NCBI GenBank assembly: GCA_929113105.1
Contig: OV816026.1
Coordinates: 79,738,004 to 79,802,003 of the forward strand
Length of the DNA stretch: 64,000 bases
Direction: 5' to 3'
Origin: Agrypnus murinus
Taxonomy: Eukaryota; Arthropoda; Insecta; Coleoptera; Elateridae
Shown: positions 53,276-64,000 of the stretch, piece after piece
Layout: every line of letters starts with the position of its first letter
How positions within the stretch are numbered: the first letter of the stretch is position 1
Notes under the pieces: generated by a model
What the model was told of the DNA's origin: nothing
Databases searched by the model: none
Seen by the model: the letters and a program-made list of their open reading frames with translations, nothing else
Position numbers and translations under genes: made by a program

Positions 53276-53330
53276 GTAAATAAAACGAAAACGAAACTTT
53301 ACTTTTAAATAGTTAGGTACAAATCCTACG

Positions 53331-53394
53331 ATGTCAAATCCTGTGATGTCAAATCCAGCGATGTCAAATCCTGCGATGTCAAATAGGGAGAAGA
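53331..53394 (+). repeat. Tandem 16-bp repeat, four units
   Basis: GATGTCAAATCCTGCG-type unit repeated four times (CGATGTCAAATCC, TGATGTCAAATCC, CGATGTCAAATCC, CGATGTCAAATAG) directly beside, and merging into, the inverted-repeat element at 53382. Confidence 0.85.
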
Positions 53395-53769
53395 AGTGCA
53401 TACGTCATACCGTGCCTGACGTCATAATTCTTTCCTCGCAACGCGCATGTTCGCATCGCTCTACTTCAATAAGGCACATTATATTTTCATTTCTGATTAT
53501 TGATAGTGTTAAAAAGGATGTTTACAAGCTATAAAAACACTTACCCAATGGCTTTCACCCATTGTTGTTTCAATATTTTATTTGTGATAGTACCTATCTA
53601 TTATTTTAACCTCACAAAGTAGCGTCACGTTTTCTCTTCCAACTGTCAACAGTGTCAAAACTGTCAAACAAACGGTTTACAGCGAAGTAGAGCGATGCGA
53701 ACATGCGCGTTGCGAGGAAAGAATTATGACGTCAGGCACGGTATGACGTATGCACTTCTTCTCCCTATT
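53382..53769. mobile_element. MITE with perfect 86-bp inverted repeats
   Basis: The arms 53382-53467 and 53684-53769 are identical in inverted orientation over 86 bp, starting AATAGGGAGAAGAAGTGCAT. Each contains a perfect CRE-type TGACGTCA and the GC-rich GCAACGCGCATGTTCGCATC. The 216-bp centre has no coding content. The superfamily is unclear. Perfect arms point to a young copy. Confidence 0.85.
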
Positions 53770-54363
53770 AACACCGGATCGCATGTGGCGCGAGACGCTC
53801 GTAAAAAAACGATTATTAAAAGAAAATTGAATGAAAAACGTGAGCTATATTTTGACGCTAATATTTTGAGCCAATAACGCACTCTTTTTTAATAGGTATT
53901 TTGATATGTATTTAATATTTATATTTGTACAGTTGCAATCATTCGCTAAGGAACGATTTAAAAACTAGTAATAGCCAGTTTCTTAGTTTCTTGTATAATG
54001 TACGTTGTAATTCAACCTAATTTATAGGCTGGGAAATTATAATGTTGAAAATTGAAATGTTCTTGATTACAAATATTACAATTTATATTTATATTGTACA
54101 AAAAACTGAAATATCGCTTGTCATGATTTTTCATCGTTTCTTAGCGAATGATCGCAACTGTACATAGGAAATTAATAAACACCTTCTGCATAAAATTATA
54201 ATAAATTATAAAATCGGGTAACTTTAGAAAAAAAGAATTAAGTAATTCTTATGAAATTATGAGTATGTAAATTATTTCATATAATATTACTTAGAATTAT
54301 CCAATTCACAAAAATCAATATAACTTTTACATAATTAAGTAATAGTGAAAACTTGTATGCATG
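53770..54363. other. Intergenic, no gene recognised
   Basis: AT-rich. A pair of related blocks (TTGCAATCATTCGCTAAGGA at 53933 and its near complement at 54145-54165) forms an inverted repeat of about 230 bp span, perhaps another hairpin element. Confidence 0.45.
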
Positions 54364-54435
54364 TCCTCGGTAGTATAGTGGTAAGTATCCCCGCCTGTCA
54401 CGCGGGAGACCGGGGTTCGATTCCCCGCCGGGGAG
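54364..54435 (+). tRNA. tRNA-Asp (anticodon GTC)
   Basis: A complete 72-nt cloverleaf. Acceptor stem TCCTCGG pairs with CCGGGGA (one T-G pair), discriminator G. The A box region is TAGTATAGTGG, anticodon stem CCCGC/GCGGG with loop CTGTCAC (anticodon GTC), and the B box is GGTTCGATTCC. A run of seven T follows at once as RNA polymerase III terminator. No intron. This looks functional. Confidence 0.97.
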
Positions 54436-56980
54436 GATTTTTTTAAATTATGATTTAAACTTAAACGTAAGGTAATTTTAATTAATGTGAATTAATAAAA
54501 CAATTTAGTTTTTTTACAAAAATATTTACTCTTGCTGCATTTTATCTTTCATTTTATTATGATAATCTTGTTGTGTTTAAATCAAATGATATCGAAATTA
54601 TTAAACTTTGTCAGTTATTGCTTAAAATCATCCATTCTCATCTCATATCTTTGCATGAAGTAAGATGGTACGTTAAAATGCCCATCATTATACGGTTTAT
54701 TCCGTTTAAAAGGCAGAATGAATGAATGAAGTCGCGGCGAAAATAAATTGGTGATAGAAAGACTCGATATTGTTAATAACAGGTTTTTTAGTGGCATTTG
54801 AATATACCTCTTTTACAGTGCAAGATTTACGTATAAGCTATAGCTTAGGGTACCCACTTTCTTGGGGGCCCCCCAAAAAAAATTGTCCGGGTGATCGAGC
54901 AATTGTCATATATACTTAAATATACTGCAGCATTATTTGTCCCAATGGCGCACGTCCGGAACGTCCCATACTAAAGGGCCCCATATCTCAAATAGCTTAG
55001 GGCCTTATCAAAGTCCGGCCCTGCCTCTTTAAGCTTGTTTAACTAGCTCATCGTAAGAATTGTTCTTTTTAAATCGATCATATTCTTTTGATTTCATATT
55101 TTCATTCCACAATTCCACAAGCAAGGGAAATTCTTATAAAGATTTCTAAAAATTTATAGCAAAAATTTTTGGATGTCATTATTTAGAAATTTAAAGATCA
55201 TATATAAAAGTTGTTACGCCGCTGATGAAAAGTAAACCGTTTTCACCATGCACTGAAAAGAAAATCTGCACAGGTTAACTGTACCGTTTAAAAATCTGTA
55301 AGATTGACAGATTTTTTCGGGCGATTCAACCGGAACGAACGGTCGCCATACATTATCCGTTTAAAACCGCGTGGTCTGGAACGTACGTACAACTCACGTA
55401 CAAAATCACTTTATTCATATTGTGAATAACTATACCAACCTAAAAAAAATCATTACAAAAGGGGCCGCTTAAGAAAGCCAAATATGGATTAATAATTGGG
55501 TTTTTTCCATAAATACTATAATAATGTAATAACTTGAATGACAATTTTAAATTAATACATAACACTATTAAAACTTGTTTATCTTACCTTGCTTTTCATA
55601 ATTTCTGAAGTACCTCTAAGGTCCAAGTGTACCAAACAAAAAATTTAAAATATTTAAATGTGTTGTGAGTACAATGGGCGTACTTAAACACTATTTTCGG
55701 GCTGAAAAATTCTTACTGTCGGGGGTGATTACATAATAAAATATTTACATTATCTACAAATGTATCTGGATATATTAGCTTTTGTATTTGGATATAGATA
55801 CTTTATAGAAAAAACATCTGTACATGTATCTACAGGCATGTTTTCCATGATAGTATCTGTATCTAGATACACAAAAGAATGTATCTGTTAAAACACTCCT
55901 TACAAGTTCAAAATAGTAACACTCAGTCTTAATGTAGGAACCTTTTTTCGAGATTTCTGGACTGCAAAATAAAAAATTAACTTGGTCAATATCCAACTTT
56001 CTGGCTAGAGAAGATTACAATGGTAATGTGTCTCGACTTGTTAGAAAATCCTAACACATTATAGAATGAAAAATTATTTATACAAGCAGGACACTGAATG
56101 AAAATTCACCGTCATCTATGCTAATTGGAATGGTGTCATATGTATTGTAAGTGTGCTAATGCTAATAATGTTACGAAATAACACTTCTATTCTAAATTCA
56201 TGTAGTTGGTTGTAAAATTGAGAGTTAAATAATATACTATTACACATTTAGCTAATTTAGACTGAATAACCTGTCCATGATTATTAAAGATCTGAGCAAT
56301 TTATGATTTCAGAGGCCTATAGAAATCTGATTAATAATTTTCTTTCTGCTACTGGTAATGTAAGTACACAATAATGCATCCATAGTGACAAGATATGGCG
56401 GCAGTGGCTCATTATATTCCTAGGAAAATAACACGTTTATACTATATGTTATTCTACAGCTAGGACGTGCAACCTGTCAATGACAACAATGATCGAGGTC
56501 GATCCAGTTAAAAATCTTATAAGTATAATAAACTCTAAATTTACTATAAATATAATTAAATTTATAATACAAGAATGTTTTAGCTAAAACAATCTGCCTA
56601 CCATACATTCAGAGCCATTTTTCATACAATTTAGACAATGAATTTCAAGTTTCTATTGACTTACTGGGGGATGAAACATTATTATCAATCCTTTGCTCTT
56701 TACGAAGACTTCGAAACTTCTTAAAACTCGTTCGCTCCTTTAAATTCTTCCAAAGCTTCAGAAAAGTAAGAAAACTATTAAATAAAAAGGAAAATAGATT
56801 GTAGAATCACTTGTTATCAAAAGTAACTCTCAGTTAATAAAGAATAAACACTACTGTTTTACATAAAACTAAATAAACAGTGCGTTTTGACAAAAAAATA
56901 TTTAAACAAATTAATTTCTTATTATAAATAAATTAATACTTCCCAGCAGCACAAAAACTGTTATAAGCAACATGGAATAC
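54436..56980. other. Intergenic; one DNA-element end, otherwise no gene seen
   Basis: 54835-55022 holds GC-rich ends (GGGGGCCCCCCAAAAAA; on the other strand CAGGGCCGGACTTTGATAAG) that look like part of a DNA transposon. Elsewhere AT-rich without supported genes. Confidence 0.45.
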
Positions 56981-56984
56981 AATA

Positions 56985-58130
56985 ATAATAAAAATAAAGG
57001 TATTTATTGAATACTAAAAACCAACAAATAATACAGATCATTTACAAAACAAAAGTAACCAAAGGGGCAAAGGTCAGTGTTGTCTACGTAGTTGACGTAC
57101 TGTTATTCCACCATAGGTGTATTCCACTTAACCCCATATTCGATATTCCTATTTGTTATTGTCTGCCCATCAAGAAATGACGGAGATGTGCTTTGAAATT
57201 ACATAATGACATATTTTTAAATTTTTGCAATATTATATTTAAAAGATTTTTGAAAAGCATGTGATTTATGCAACGAAATGACAATTAATTTCTTAGATTA
57301 AAATTATGAACATTAACAGAGAATTTGATGTTATTGTGACAGTAAGAAGGTATTTTGGTAGTTATTTTATGAAATATACCCTACATGTAAAATTCTTCTA
57401 GTATATTCTGATTCCGAATATTAGTTTTAAACAACAATCTGTGCTGTCAATGCAGGATCCATATACAGTCGCAGTAGTTAAACTGGGATAGCACTGTGTT
57501 TTACAAAGCAATATTTTAGAGCCCTTCTCCAATAGTCTGTTGACTGTAAATTAATTTTAAGTTTATAAAAGCTATTTTTACAGAATTTGAAATATGACCC
57601 CTAAATTTTAAATTAGTCTCTAATTAACCCTAGATTCCTTGCAATGTCAGAACTCCGGATGCAAGCATCTTTCACTATAACAGAATGAACAACCTTTACA
57701 TTCTCTCTGCTTTGGGCTTTATCAAAAAGCACAACCACAGCTTTTGGAAGTGATAATTAAATCATAAGATTCCTATATTTTAATCAAACGTTCAATATCT
57801 TCGTTAATTAACCGCATAGTGCATCATTTTCAATATAAAGAAAATTAAAATGTAGTTAAGTGTCATCAGCATAAATAGTATACTTACAGGATTGTAATGA
57901 ACTACCAAAATTACATGTGTATAAAAGTGGGCCAAGACTAGACTCTTGCGGTACTCCTGTCAAAACTGGAAGAATTGTGGACGATTGGTTATTCAAATAA
58001 CTTGTTGCTTCCTATTAAATAATTTCCAATAAGAGCAATTGCTTTAGCATCAAAACCAATAAGATGTAGCACTTCCATAAGAATAAAGTGAATTACATTG
58101 TTGAAAGTCTGATTGAATTAAAATTGAATT
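56985..58130 (-). pseudogene. LINE reverse transcriptase relic with 3' tail
   Basis: Reading on minus: LHLIGFDAKAIALIGNYLIG, then LTGVPQESSLGPLLY (about 57943-57957) and YTIYADDT (57861-57873, catalytic box), then decayed sequence to a 3' end with AATAATAATAAAAATAAAGG (on +). Stops and frameshifts are frequent. The clade is likely within the Jockey/CR1 group. The same tail is present alone at 8442-8590. Confidence 0.75.
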
Positions 58131-58246
58131 GTAACAGCAGATTTTATTATCATCGATAAAAGTTAAAATATCAAATATATCAAGTATTACGCTGTATTAC
58201 ATATCGATAGATCGTAAATGTGAAGACAAATATTTCACAATATATA

Positions 58247-59060
58247 CAGTGCGAGTATAAAGTCTGGAACTATCGAAATAAATCTTTTATTAAATGTTTT
58301 TGAAAAAAATCCTCAAACACGTCAATTTTTATCTTAAATGAGACATATTTTAGTGTAATTGTTATTTGTAGATTGTCTTTTGTTTTTGAGTTATGGCGAT
58401 AGCAAAAATTTTTCTAAATGGAAACCCTAGTTTTTTTATGATGAATTTGCAAAGATAATAAAATTCTAAGACCAAATATGTTAAAAAAGTATGATACTAC
58501 AGTAAAAACTTCATAATCTAAACACACTGTATTTCGAACATCCAGTAATCCGAACAACATTTACAAGCTATAATCCAAACACACCTCTTTAATCCAAAAT
58601 TCCCTTTAATTCGAACAAATCTCTATGAAAGTTCTATGTACTATCGCGAGACAATTGGCACGGTAGTTTTTTCCTGTTTAAATAAGACTTTCTCCTTAGT
58701 ACTCTCTTCCATCGGTATAATATGCCAAGTCTTAAAAACCCGCATTCTTTATAATTCAATCGTGCCAATTATTTGTCTTGCAATAGTACATACATACATA
58801 ATCTTTAACCTCATATACCTTTCGGTGTCGAGGCGTCAGACACACTGAGCTGCAGAGTGGATATGTGCGTGAGACGAGGCAGCGGAGCCACATACTAAAA
58901 TTGAATGTATAACGTTCTTGGGTAATGGGAAGGTGAATATTATAAATGAGATTTTACAATCCGTCGGGTGTAGAGAAATTCTATGAAGATCAACAAATAC
59001 TTTTATTATTATTTAATATAATGATTTATTTCGATAGTTCCAGACTTTATACTCGCACTA
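58247..59060. mobile_element. TA-flanked MITE, 814 bp (Tc1/mariner type)
   Basis: The ends CAGTGCGAGTATAAAGTCTG and, on the other strand, TAGTGCGAGTATAAAGTCTG are followed by GAACTATCGAAATAAAT on both sides. TA precedes and follows. The interior has a secondary inverted repeat (ATTGGCACGGTAG at 58653; CGTGCCAATTATTTGTC at 58761) but no transposase. Confidence 0.8.
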
Positions 59061-59530
59061 TATATCCTGGACTAAAACATGATTGAATATTAGGAAGAAT
59101 ATTGTGTTTAGAAAGATGTCTACTAATTTCGAGGGATGATTTTTTCAAAGACTTTCGACAACACAGGAAGAATACATTAATATGCCTCAAATTCTTAAGA
59201 CCATGTGGTTGATTAATTTTTGGAAATTAAATGGCCTTGGCAGGTTTTCAAACCTAAATATTCTCAGAAGAAATTATAAAGCTCGATTTCATTTTGGCAT
59301 ATAATAAATCTTTCTTGAATATTATAAGGTTAGCCATATATTCCTTGTAGTTTCACAATAACTATTATATTGCAGAGAGGTTCAGTAAAAATGTGTTTCA
59401 CATTATGTTTTTTATATTGCGTGGTGGGTTCAGTGATAGAGCAGTGGAAAGTTAGATTTCACCTAAACTTTGCCCAACATTATTATAATCTATCTACAAC
59501 TCTAACAAAGAAGCGTAAATAAAAGAAATT
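59061..59530. other. Intergenic, no gene recognised
   Basis: AT-rich spacer between the MITE and the 3' end of POLR3G. Nothing supportable. Confidence 0.5.
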
Positions 59531-59533
59531 TTC

Positions 59534-59539
59534 TTTATT
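59534..59539 (-). terminator. Polyadenylation signal of POLR3G
   Basis: AATAAA on minus, about 125 nt after the POLR3G stop codon. Confidence 0.6.
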
Positions 59540-59661
59540 TTGCAAATACTGGCTACATAAAATACGCAATTTTGAAACAGCCATTGCTTGCATCACAGTA
59601 TAAAAATTATTTACAGTTTTGTTTAAAATATATGCATTCACAATCTTATTTAATAAATAAC

Positions 59662-60412
59662 TTAATAAATAGGACCATCATCCAAATTATCATCTTCATC
59701 TTCATATGATTCACCATTATCAAAGTAATTATTTGCATAGTCTGTACCATCGTCAATATCTTCATCTTCATAATTTTCTATAATATGTTCATCTTCTTCA
59801 TGTTGTTGTTCTACTTCTTCTTTTACTGCGACATCCATTGTTTCCGAAGATTTTTCTTCCAGTTGCTCTAATTGCTTTAACCTGTAAGAAAGAAAACTTT
59901 ATATTTAAAAAATGCTAATAAGTATTTAATTTACTTTGCTTCAACATCTACTGGTTTTGTATCTTTTAATTTCATACGTTTTGCAACAACTTTCGGTCTT
60001 AATTCTGCAGGAAACAACTGCCAGTCGAATTTCTCTTTAACATGTGGTAACTGAGCTATTAATCTATCAATTTCATGTTTTGGGTTCTCTTTTCGATCTT
60101 CTGGCATTTTTAAGTATGCTCCAGATGTTTGCATGTGATCTATAAAGTCCCTCCTTAAGATCAAAAGGTAATCTATTTCTACTGAATCCTAAAACAATTA
60201 ACAATTTATTAAAACTATTAAACCAAAAAACTTACTGTTCTTACACGTAATGGCAAAGGTTTTCTATTTAACAAAGGATACAATGGAGGGGGTTCAGTTA
60301 TAGGACCAGGAAGAGTTTCTCCTGGAAGTATGCCTACGCTACTTAATTGTTCACGGTTCAAAGATATTCCAGAACCACCACGGCCACCTCTACCTCTACC
60401 ACGACCACTCAT
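59662..60412 (-). CDS. POLR3G: RNA polymerase III subunit RPC7; complement(join(59662..59881, 59935..60188, 60236..60412))
   Basis: RPC7 is part of the Pol III-specific initiation subcomplex with RPC3 and RPC6 in the nucleus. The 216-residue product fits the family length. It starts with the Gly-Arg-rich MSGRGRGRGGRGGSG, followed by PPPLYPLLNRKPLPL, the most conserved motif. The middle exon has DYLLILRRDFIDHMQTSGAY and LPHVKEKFDWQLFPAELRP, and the C-terminus is strongly acidic (VEQQHEEDEHII, YEDEDIDDGTDY, ending DDGPIY), as expected. Introns are 47 and 53 nt, all GT-AG. The ATG lies only 4 nt after the stop codon of DPH3 on the same strand, with no room for a promoter or poly(A) site between. 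Confidence 0.95.
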
Positions 60413-60416
60413 ACTT

Positions 60417-60974
60417 CTAGTTTGTTACTTCTAATTTCTTTAAATTGTCACCTAATTTTGTTAATTCTGATGCTTCCTGTTGGAATGTTTCCTATAAATA
60501 TTTTAGATTAAGAAAAATTACATTTTTATTAAATATGCAAACGTAGCCTTACTGGATCGTAGATGACTTTAATAATTAAAGAACAGCTTGGACAAGCAGC
60601 CACTTCCTCACCAGCTAACAATTCTTCCTAGAAGTGACATGTAAAACTATTATTATTTTTAATTGATGATATTTGAATATGTGTTGCAGGAAACAGTACA
60701 ATATTAACATAATATAAAATGACCATCATAACACACAAAAAAATTACTTATGTATCTTTATGTTACTTCACCTATTGTTAGTTATTACTAGTATAATATA
60801 ATAAAAACTAATAATAATACTTGCAGGGGGAATGAAGATTCCATAAAGATAACCTAAATGTCTCACCTTTGAAATGCGGAATCTATCACCACATGGACAT
60901 GGATAATAGAACATTTCCTCTTCTTCGTCGTATTCGAAATCTTCTATTTCCACTTCGTCGTGAAATACACTCAT
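60417..60974 (-). CDS. DPH3: Diphthamide biosynthesis protein 3; complement(join(60417..60491, 60553..60627, 60867..60974))
   Basis: DPH3 is a small CSL-type zinc protein that supplies electrons to DPH1-DPH2 in diphthamide formation on elongation factor 2 and also supports Elongator. The 85-residue product begins MSVFHDEVEIEDFEYDEEEE. The metal site is complete: CPCGD (Cys26, Cys28) and CPSC (Cys48, Cys51), followed by SLIIKVIYDP. Exon junctions are GT-AG in phase 0. The last exon encodes ETFQQEASELTKLG and ends LEVTN-stop. The stop TAG at 60419-60417 is 4 nt before the POLR3G ATG. Confidence 0.95.
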
Positions 60975-61219
60975 AATAACTGCAAATAAATCTTACTTGA
61001 TAATACCATGGCATGCAGTTTACAAAACTACAAATTGTGAGGTTAAGTCAGTTACGTTACGAATTTAAGAGACAAGCAGTGTTGCCACAAGTTGTTAAGA
61101 AATTGTACTATAGTGTATTCAAGATAACGAACAACTAAACAAATGAACGTTTCTGATATTTCTATGGTTATATAAAGACGTTATTATACTAAAAAATATA
61201 AATATTTTATTTCACGATT

Positions 61220-61269
61220 CACAACCTGCTTTATCGGCATGTCAATTCACGCCGATAAAGCAGGTTGTG
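61220..61269. repeat. Perfect short hairpin
   Basis: 19-nt arms CACAACCTGCTTTATCGGC and complement separated by a 12-nt loop, 245 bp upstream of DPH3. No flanking repeat was identified. It may be the remnant of a small element. Confidence 0.75.
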
Positions 61270-61620
61270 CCTTGATTTATTAAAACACAAATCAACAACA
61301 AAAATTTATTATCTTTCTAGAATTAATCAGATTCTGAAAAGTCAAAAGTCATTAGAAACATTTATACGAATAATTCAATAATTATATGGAAATTTTTCGA
61401 TACAGTAAGTAATTCTTTATTTAGCACGTAGTCTCCCTCTTTTTGAATATATATCGACAACTTTACATTAGAGTATGTTCTTGCAAAGATTTTTTTTAAG
61501 GTTGCGAACACGTGGAAATCTACAGAGTGGACATCTGGGAACAAGCAGAAAGGTCTAGACCTCTAGACTATAGGGCGGATGAGAAAGAACAGCCCACTTC
61601 AATTTTTCAATTTTCCATTG

Positions 61621-62277
61621 TTACATTTGCCTGTTCAAATAAAACTTACATTTAAAACATACATTTTCTTGAGTAACCTCATTTTTGATTCGTGTCCATA
61701 TTAATTCGATTGGATTAAGTTCATAATGGTAAGGAAGTAGTCGCGAAACGGTTATCACCTTACTTATTATTCGATATATCGATCCTTCTGAACCCAGATA
61801 AACCAATGACATTTGTTTCGAGATCTATTCGAAAATCCAAATCCACTAAACTTCAATAGTTTTAAAATGTTTGTCTAAAATTGGGTAAATCTTCGTCGGC
61901 ATTAACATCACGTAATATTTTGTCAATTGTAGCCATTTCGTTTTTAAAAAAGTACTGATGAACAATTTTATAACTTGTGTCGGAGTCAATAAAATCAATA
62001 AACTTTTTTTTCACTGTATTCTTTTTCGGCGACGAAGGGTTGCCTGTTTTTTTTTAATATGTATTCTTTGATGAGTTGATACACTCATGAATGTACGCAA
62101 TAAATTACCTGCAAGAACTGTTATGTGTTTTAGAAGATAATGCTAAAAAACCTCTTACCTGTCACTGCTGTTTGTTTTGCTATAGCTTTTAATTCTATTT
62201 TTGCATTTTAATAATGTCGTATAAATCTTGAGAATCGTATTTTTCTCATTTTTTGTTAAAGGACTTTTATGTTCCAT
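61621..62277 (-). pseudogene. Tc1/mariner-like DDE transposase relic
   Basis: An N-terminal exon (62277-62159) reads MEHKSPLTKNEKNTILKIYT in one frame and ends in a GTAAGA donor. About 350 bp on, 61812-61621 reads MSLVYLGSEGSIYRI, then LLPYHYELNPIELIWTRIKN, the third catalytic block of this transposase group. The rest of the catalytic domain is missing or scrambled. A further piece of the same family lies at 39590-39650. Confidence 0.7.
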
Positions 62278-62299
62278 TATCTCTTTTGCAATCAACACA

Positions 62300-62658
62300 C
62301 ATAAATCTGTCAATAAGCAATTTTGACATTAGGAGAAAAAGTTGTTGAGTATAAAACTGACTCCGTCATGGCATATGAGATTATATTAGTTCTGTTTATT
62401 TTGAGTTGTTCGTTATTTTGAATACAGTATAGATGAAAGCATAAAATTGTATATACTAGATTTTGTTCGTCGCGTACTGATCAGGTACTGACAAGGGAAA
62501 TTTGAATAAAAAAGTCGTAACATCATTTATTCTATTATAGCGTACCACGGTTAATATTGCAAAAATAGATGTTCTTATTTATCAACATAAATAACAATAT
62601 CAAAAACAAAATTCACATGAAAAAACTTTTAATACTTTTGATATCATAATAATTATTT
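62300..62658. other. Intergenic, no gene recognised
   Basis: AT-rich sequence between the transposase relic and the hairpin at 62659. Nothing supportable. Confidence 0.4.
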
Positions 62659-62783
62659 ATGGAACAAGTGAGTAAAGTATTTTTTTTACTTTTTTTTACA
62701 TGTGGGAAGTTTGACACACGAGCGATAGCGAGTGTGGCAATTTTTACAAGTAAAAAAAAGTAGCTTTACGCACGAGTTCCATA
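62659..62783. repeat. Hairpin element with CGAGCGATAGCGAGTG centre
   Basis: The outer arms TATGGAAC/GTTCCATA and GTAAAGTA/TAGCTTTAC, and the inner arms ACTTTTTTTTAC and complement, surround CACACGAGCGATAGCGAGTG. The centre is close to that of the element at 7257-7390. Confidence 0.6.
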
Positions 62784-63734
62784 CAAAAATTTTTACGTGT
62801 GTTAATATATTTAATTCCATTAAAGGCCGGCTTAAAATTGAATTCAGAACTATACCTTTTACAGTATGATTTCACACAAATGAAAACAAAATTCATAATA
62901 ACGAAAACTAATGTATCATTTACGAATTGAAATTTTGCCTAATAGGCGATAAGTTGTAAAGCTTTATTATAAAGAAAATGTTTATTTTCTGTAACTGTTC
63001 TAAAAATGTGTCTTGGTAAATACACCAAAATTTCGCCAAGTGACAAAGCTGGATTGTTAAAGCACATGAAGAAGACAAAGATTGGAGTCTGGCGAGGGAA
63101 CAGTAAAGCGTTAGATAAAGTAATCCTAAAATGAGAAAAGCCTGTTGACGATTTGACGGCACCTGTTGACGTCACCTGCGTACTAGACGAAACTAGAGTT
63201 CCTAAACATGAACTGAGCTCTGTGTTATTTAGAGTTAAGTCACGCATGTCAACTTTTCTAGTGACATTTCATATTTTCAAACTATTTATTAGAAGGTTGG
63301 TGATCATGAAAATTGGTTTAATAAATTAAACTGTCAGTATGACAATTATATAAATCTAAAATTCGGTACAATTAATACTTTAATAAAAGCTGTGGTAAAA
63401 TTGATATGTGTACTATAGTAGTTTTAAAGATTCTCTACAAAACAGTAAGCAAATGATAATGTACACATTAAAATTTTTTACATGCATAAAAATAAACATG
63501 ACAGCATAACCTAAAATGTATAACTGGCAGCTGATGAATGTAGTCACTAAAGTAAAAAGAGAGAAAAAAGTATCTCTGTTTCAGATAGTTTAGTTTTGGC
63601 CTAGAAAGAGATAGATTTTGGCATCCGTGTCCTAACTCTAAAATAACAGTTAAAGTTTTCATTTAGGAACTCTTGACGAAACTACGTTTTTATTCTGTTA
63701 AGAGCATAGAGCGCGACCATGTTTCAAACGAATT
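62784..63734. other. Intergenic; dispersed repeat at 63268-63480
   Basis: The block 63268-63480 is a diverged direct copy of 25597-25820 inside the Polinton-like element (shared CAAACTATTTATTAGAAGG-like start, TAAATTAAACTGTCAGT, GGTACAATTAATACTTTA, GTAGTTTTAAA). No gene recognised. Confidence 0.65.
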
Positions 63735-63863
63735 AAGGTAGGTACTCACAGCAGGGGATCCGCAGGCGGATGTCATACGATTGGTCGATTTGACTCAAAC
63801 CGATCCTAACCGACCAATCGTATGACATCCGCCTGCGGATCCGCCGTTGTGAGTACTTACCTT
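63735..63863. repeat. Long hairpin MITE with ~52 bp arms
   Basis: The arms AAGGTAGGTACTCACA... and their complement share GGATCCGCAGGCGGATGTCA and TACGATTGGTCG with few mismatches; the loop is 23 nt. The region beyond, to the window end, holds nothing else. Confidence 0.85.
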
Positions 63864-64000
63864 TAGTCTTAAGGTTGGAAATTGAGAAACCCCGGAAAAA
63901 TTGCCGTTGGCGTCGCTACTGGCACAAAACATTAATTCATTTAGTTCAGTTTCAGACTTTTAAGATTATACTACAAAACCATAGGTGGCCCTCGCTTCGA

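Overview
The window is AT-rich animal nuclear DNA, most likely from an insect. Genes have GT-AG introns, three conserved eukaryotic housekeeping genes are present, and the rest is dense, nested transposable-element sequence of the kind seen in large arthropod genomes. I cannot name the species. Nothing prokaryotic is present.

Host genes: (1) the 3' part of RPA2 (ssDNA-binding replication protein A, 32 kDa subunit) on + at 1-4526, with a 3.8 kb repeat-filled intron; (2) a single tRNA-Asp(GTC) at 54364-54435; (3) on - at 59662-60974, DPH3 (diphthamide synthesis) followed, only 4 nt after its stop codon, by POLR3G (RNA polymerase III subunit RPC7), an arrangement that suggests one transcript or overlapping transcripts.

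The centrepiece is a 19.9 kb Polinton/Maverick-like element at 16732-36637. It has ~480 bp terminal inverted repeats starting AGTAGG and ending CCTACT, and a perfect 6-bp target duplication (CGGATT) inside a 96-bp-period minisatellite. It carries a broken, duplicated protein-primed-type family B DNA polymerase and several small, intron-containing genes, three of them with clear TATA boxes: a 119-aa protein (-), a 90-aa four-exon protein (+), a 111-aa protein (+) and a five-finger C2H2 protein (+). I see no integrase, packaging ATPase, protease or capsid gene, so it is either a deleted derivative or an unusual lineage. It has been hit by an intact R4/Dong-type LINE in a (TAA)n tract (18160-22130) and by a palindromic cluster of Penelope-like elements with four hammerhead ribozyme motifs (29862-32595).

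Around it are a full-length LOA-type LINE with 12-bp target duplications (11262-16626), two PIF/Harbinger transposons with both transposase and Myb-like genes (41946-45436; 49763-53156), several hAT-like elements with perfect 8-bp duplications, TA-flanked Tc1/mariner-type elements, a foldback element whose arms are minisatellites, tRNA-derived SINEs, Jockey-type LINE relics, and a set of hairpin elements that share ends but have different stems. Nesting order can be read in several places: minisatellite, then Polinton and LOA; repeat copy C, then Harbinger 2; foldback element, then hAT; Jockey relic, then SINE.
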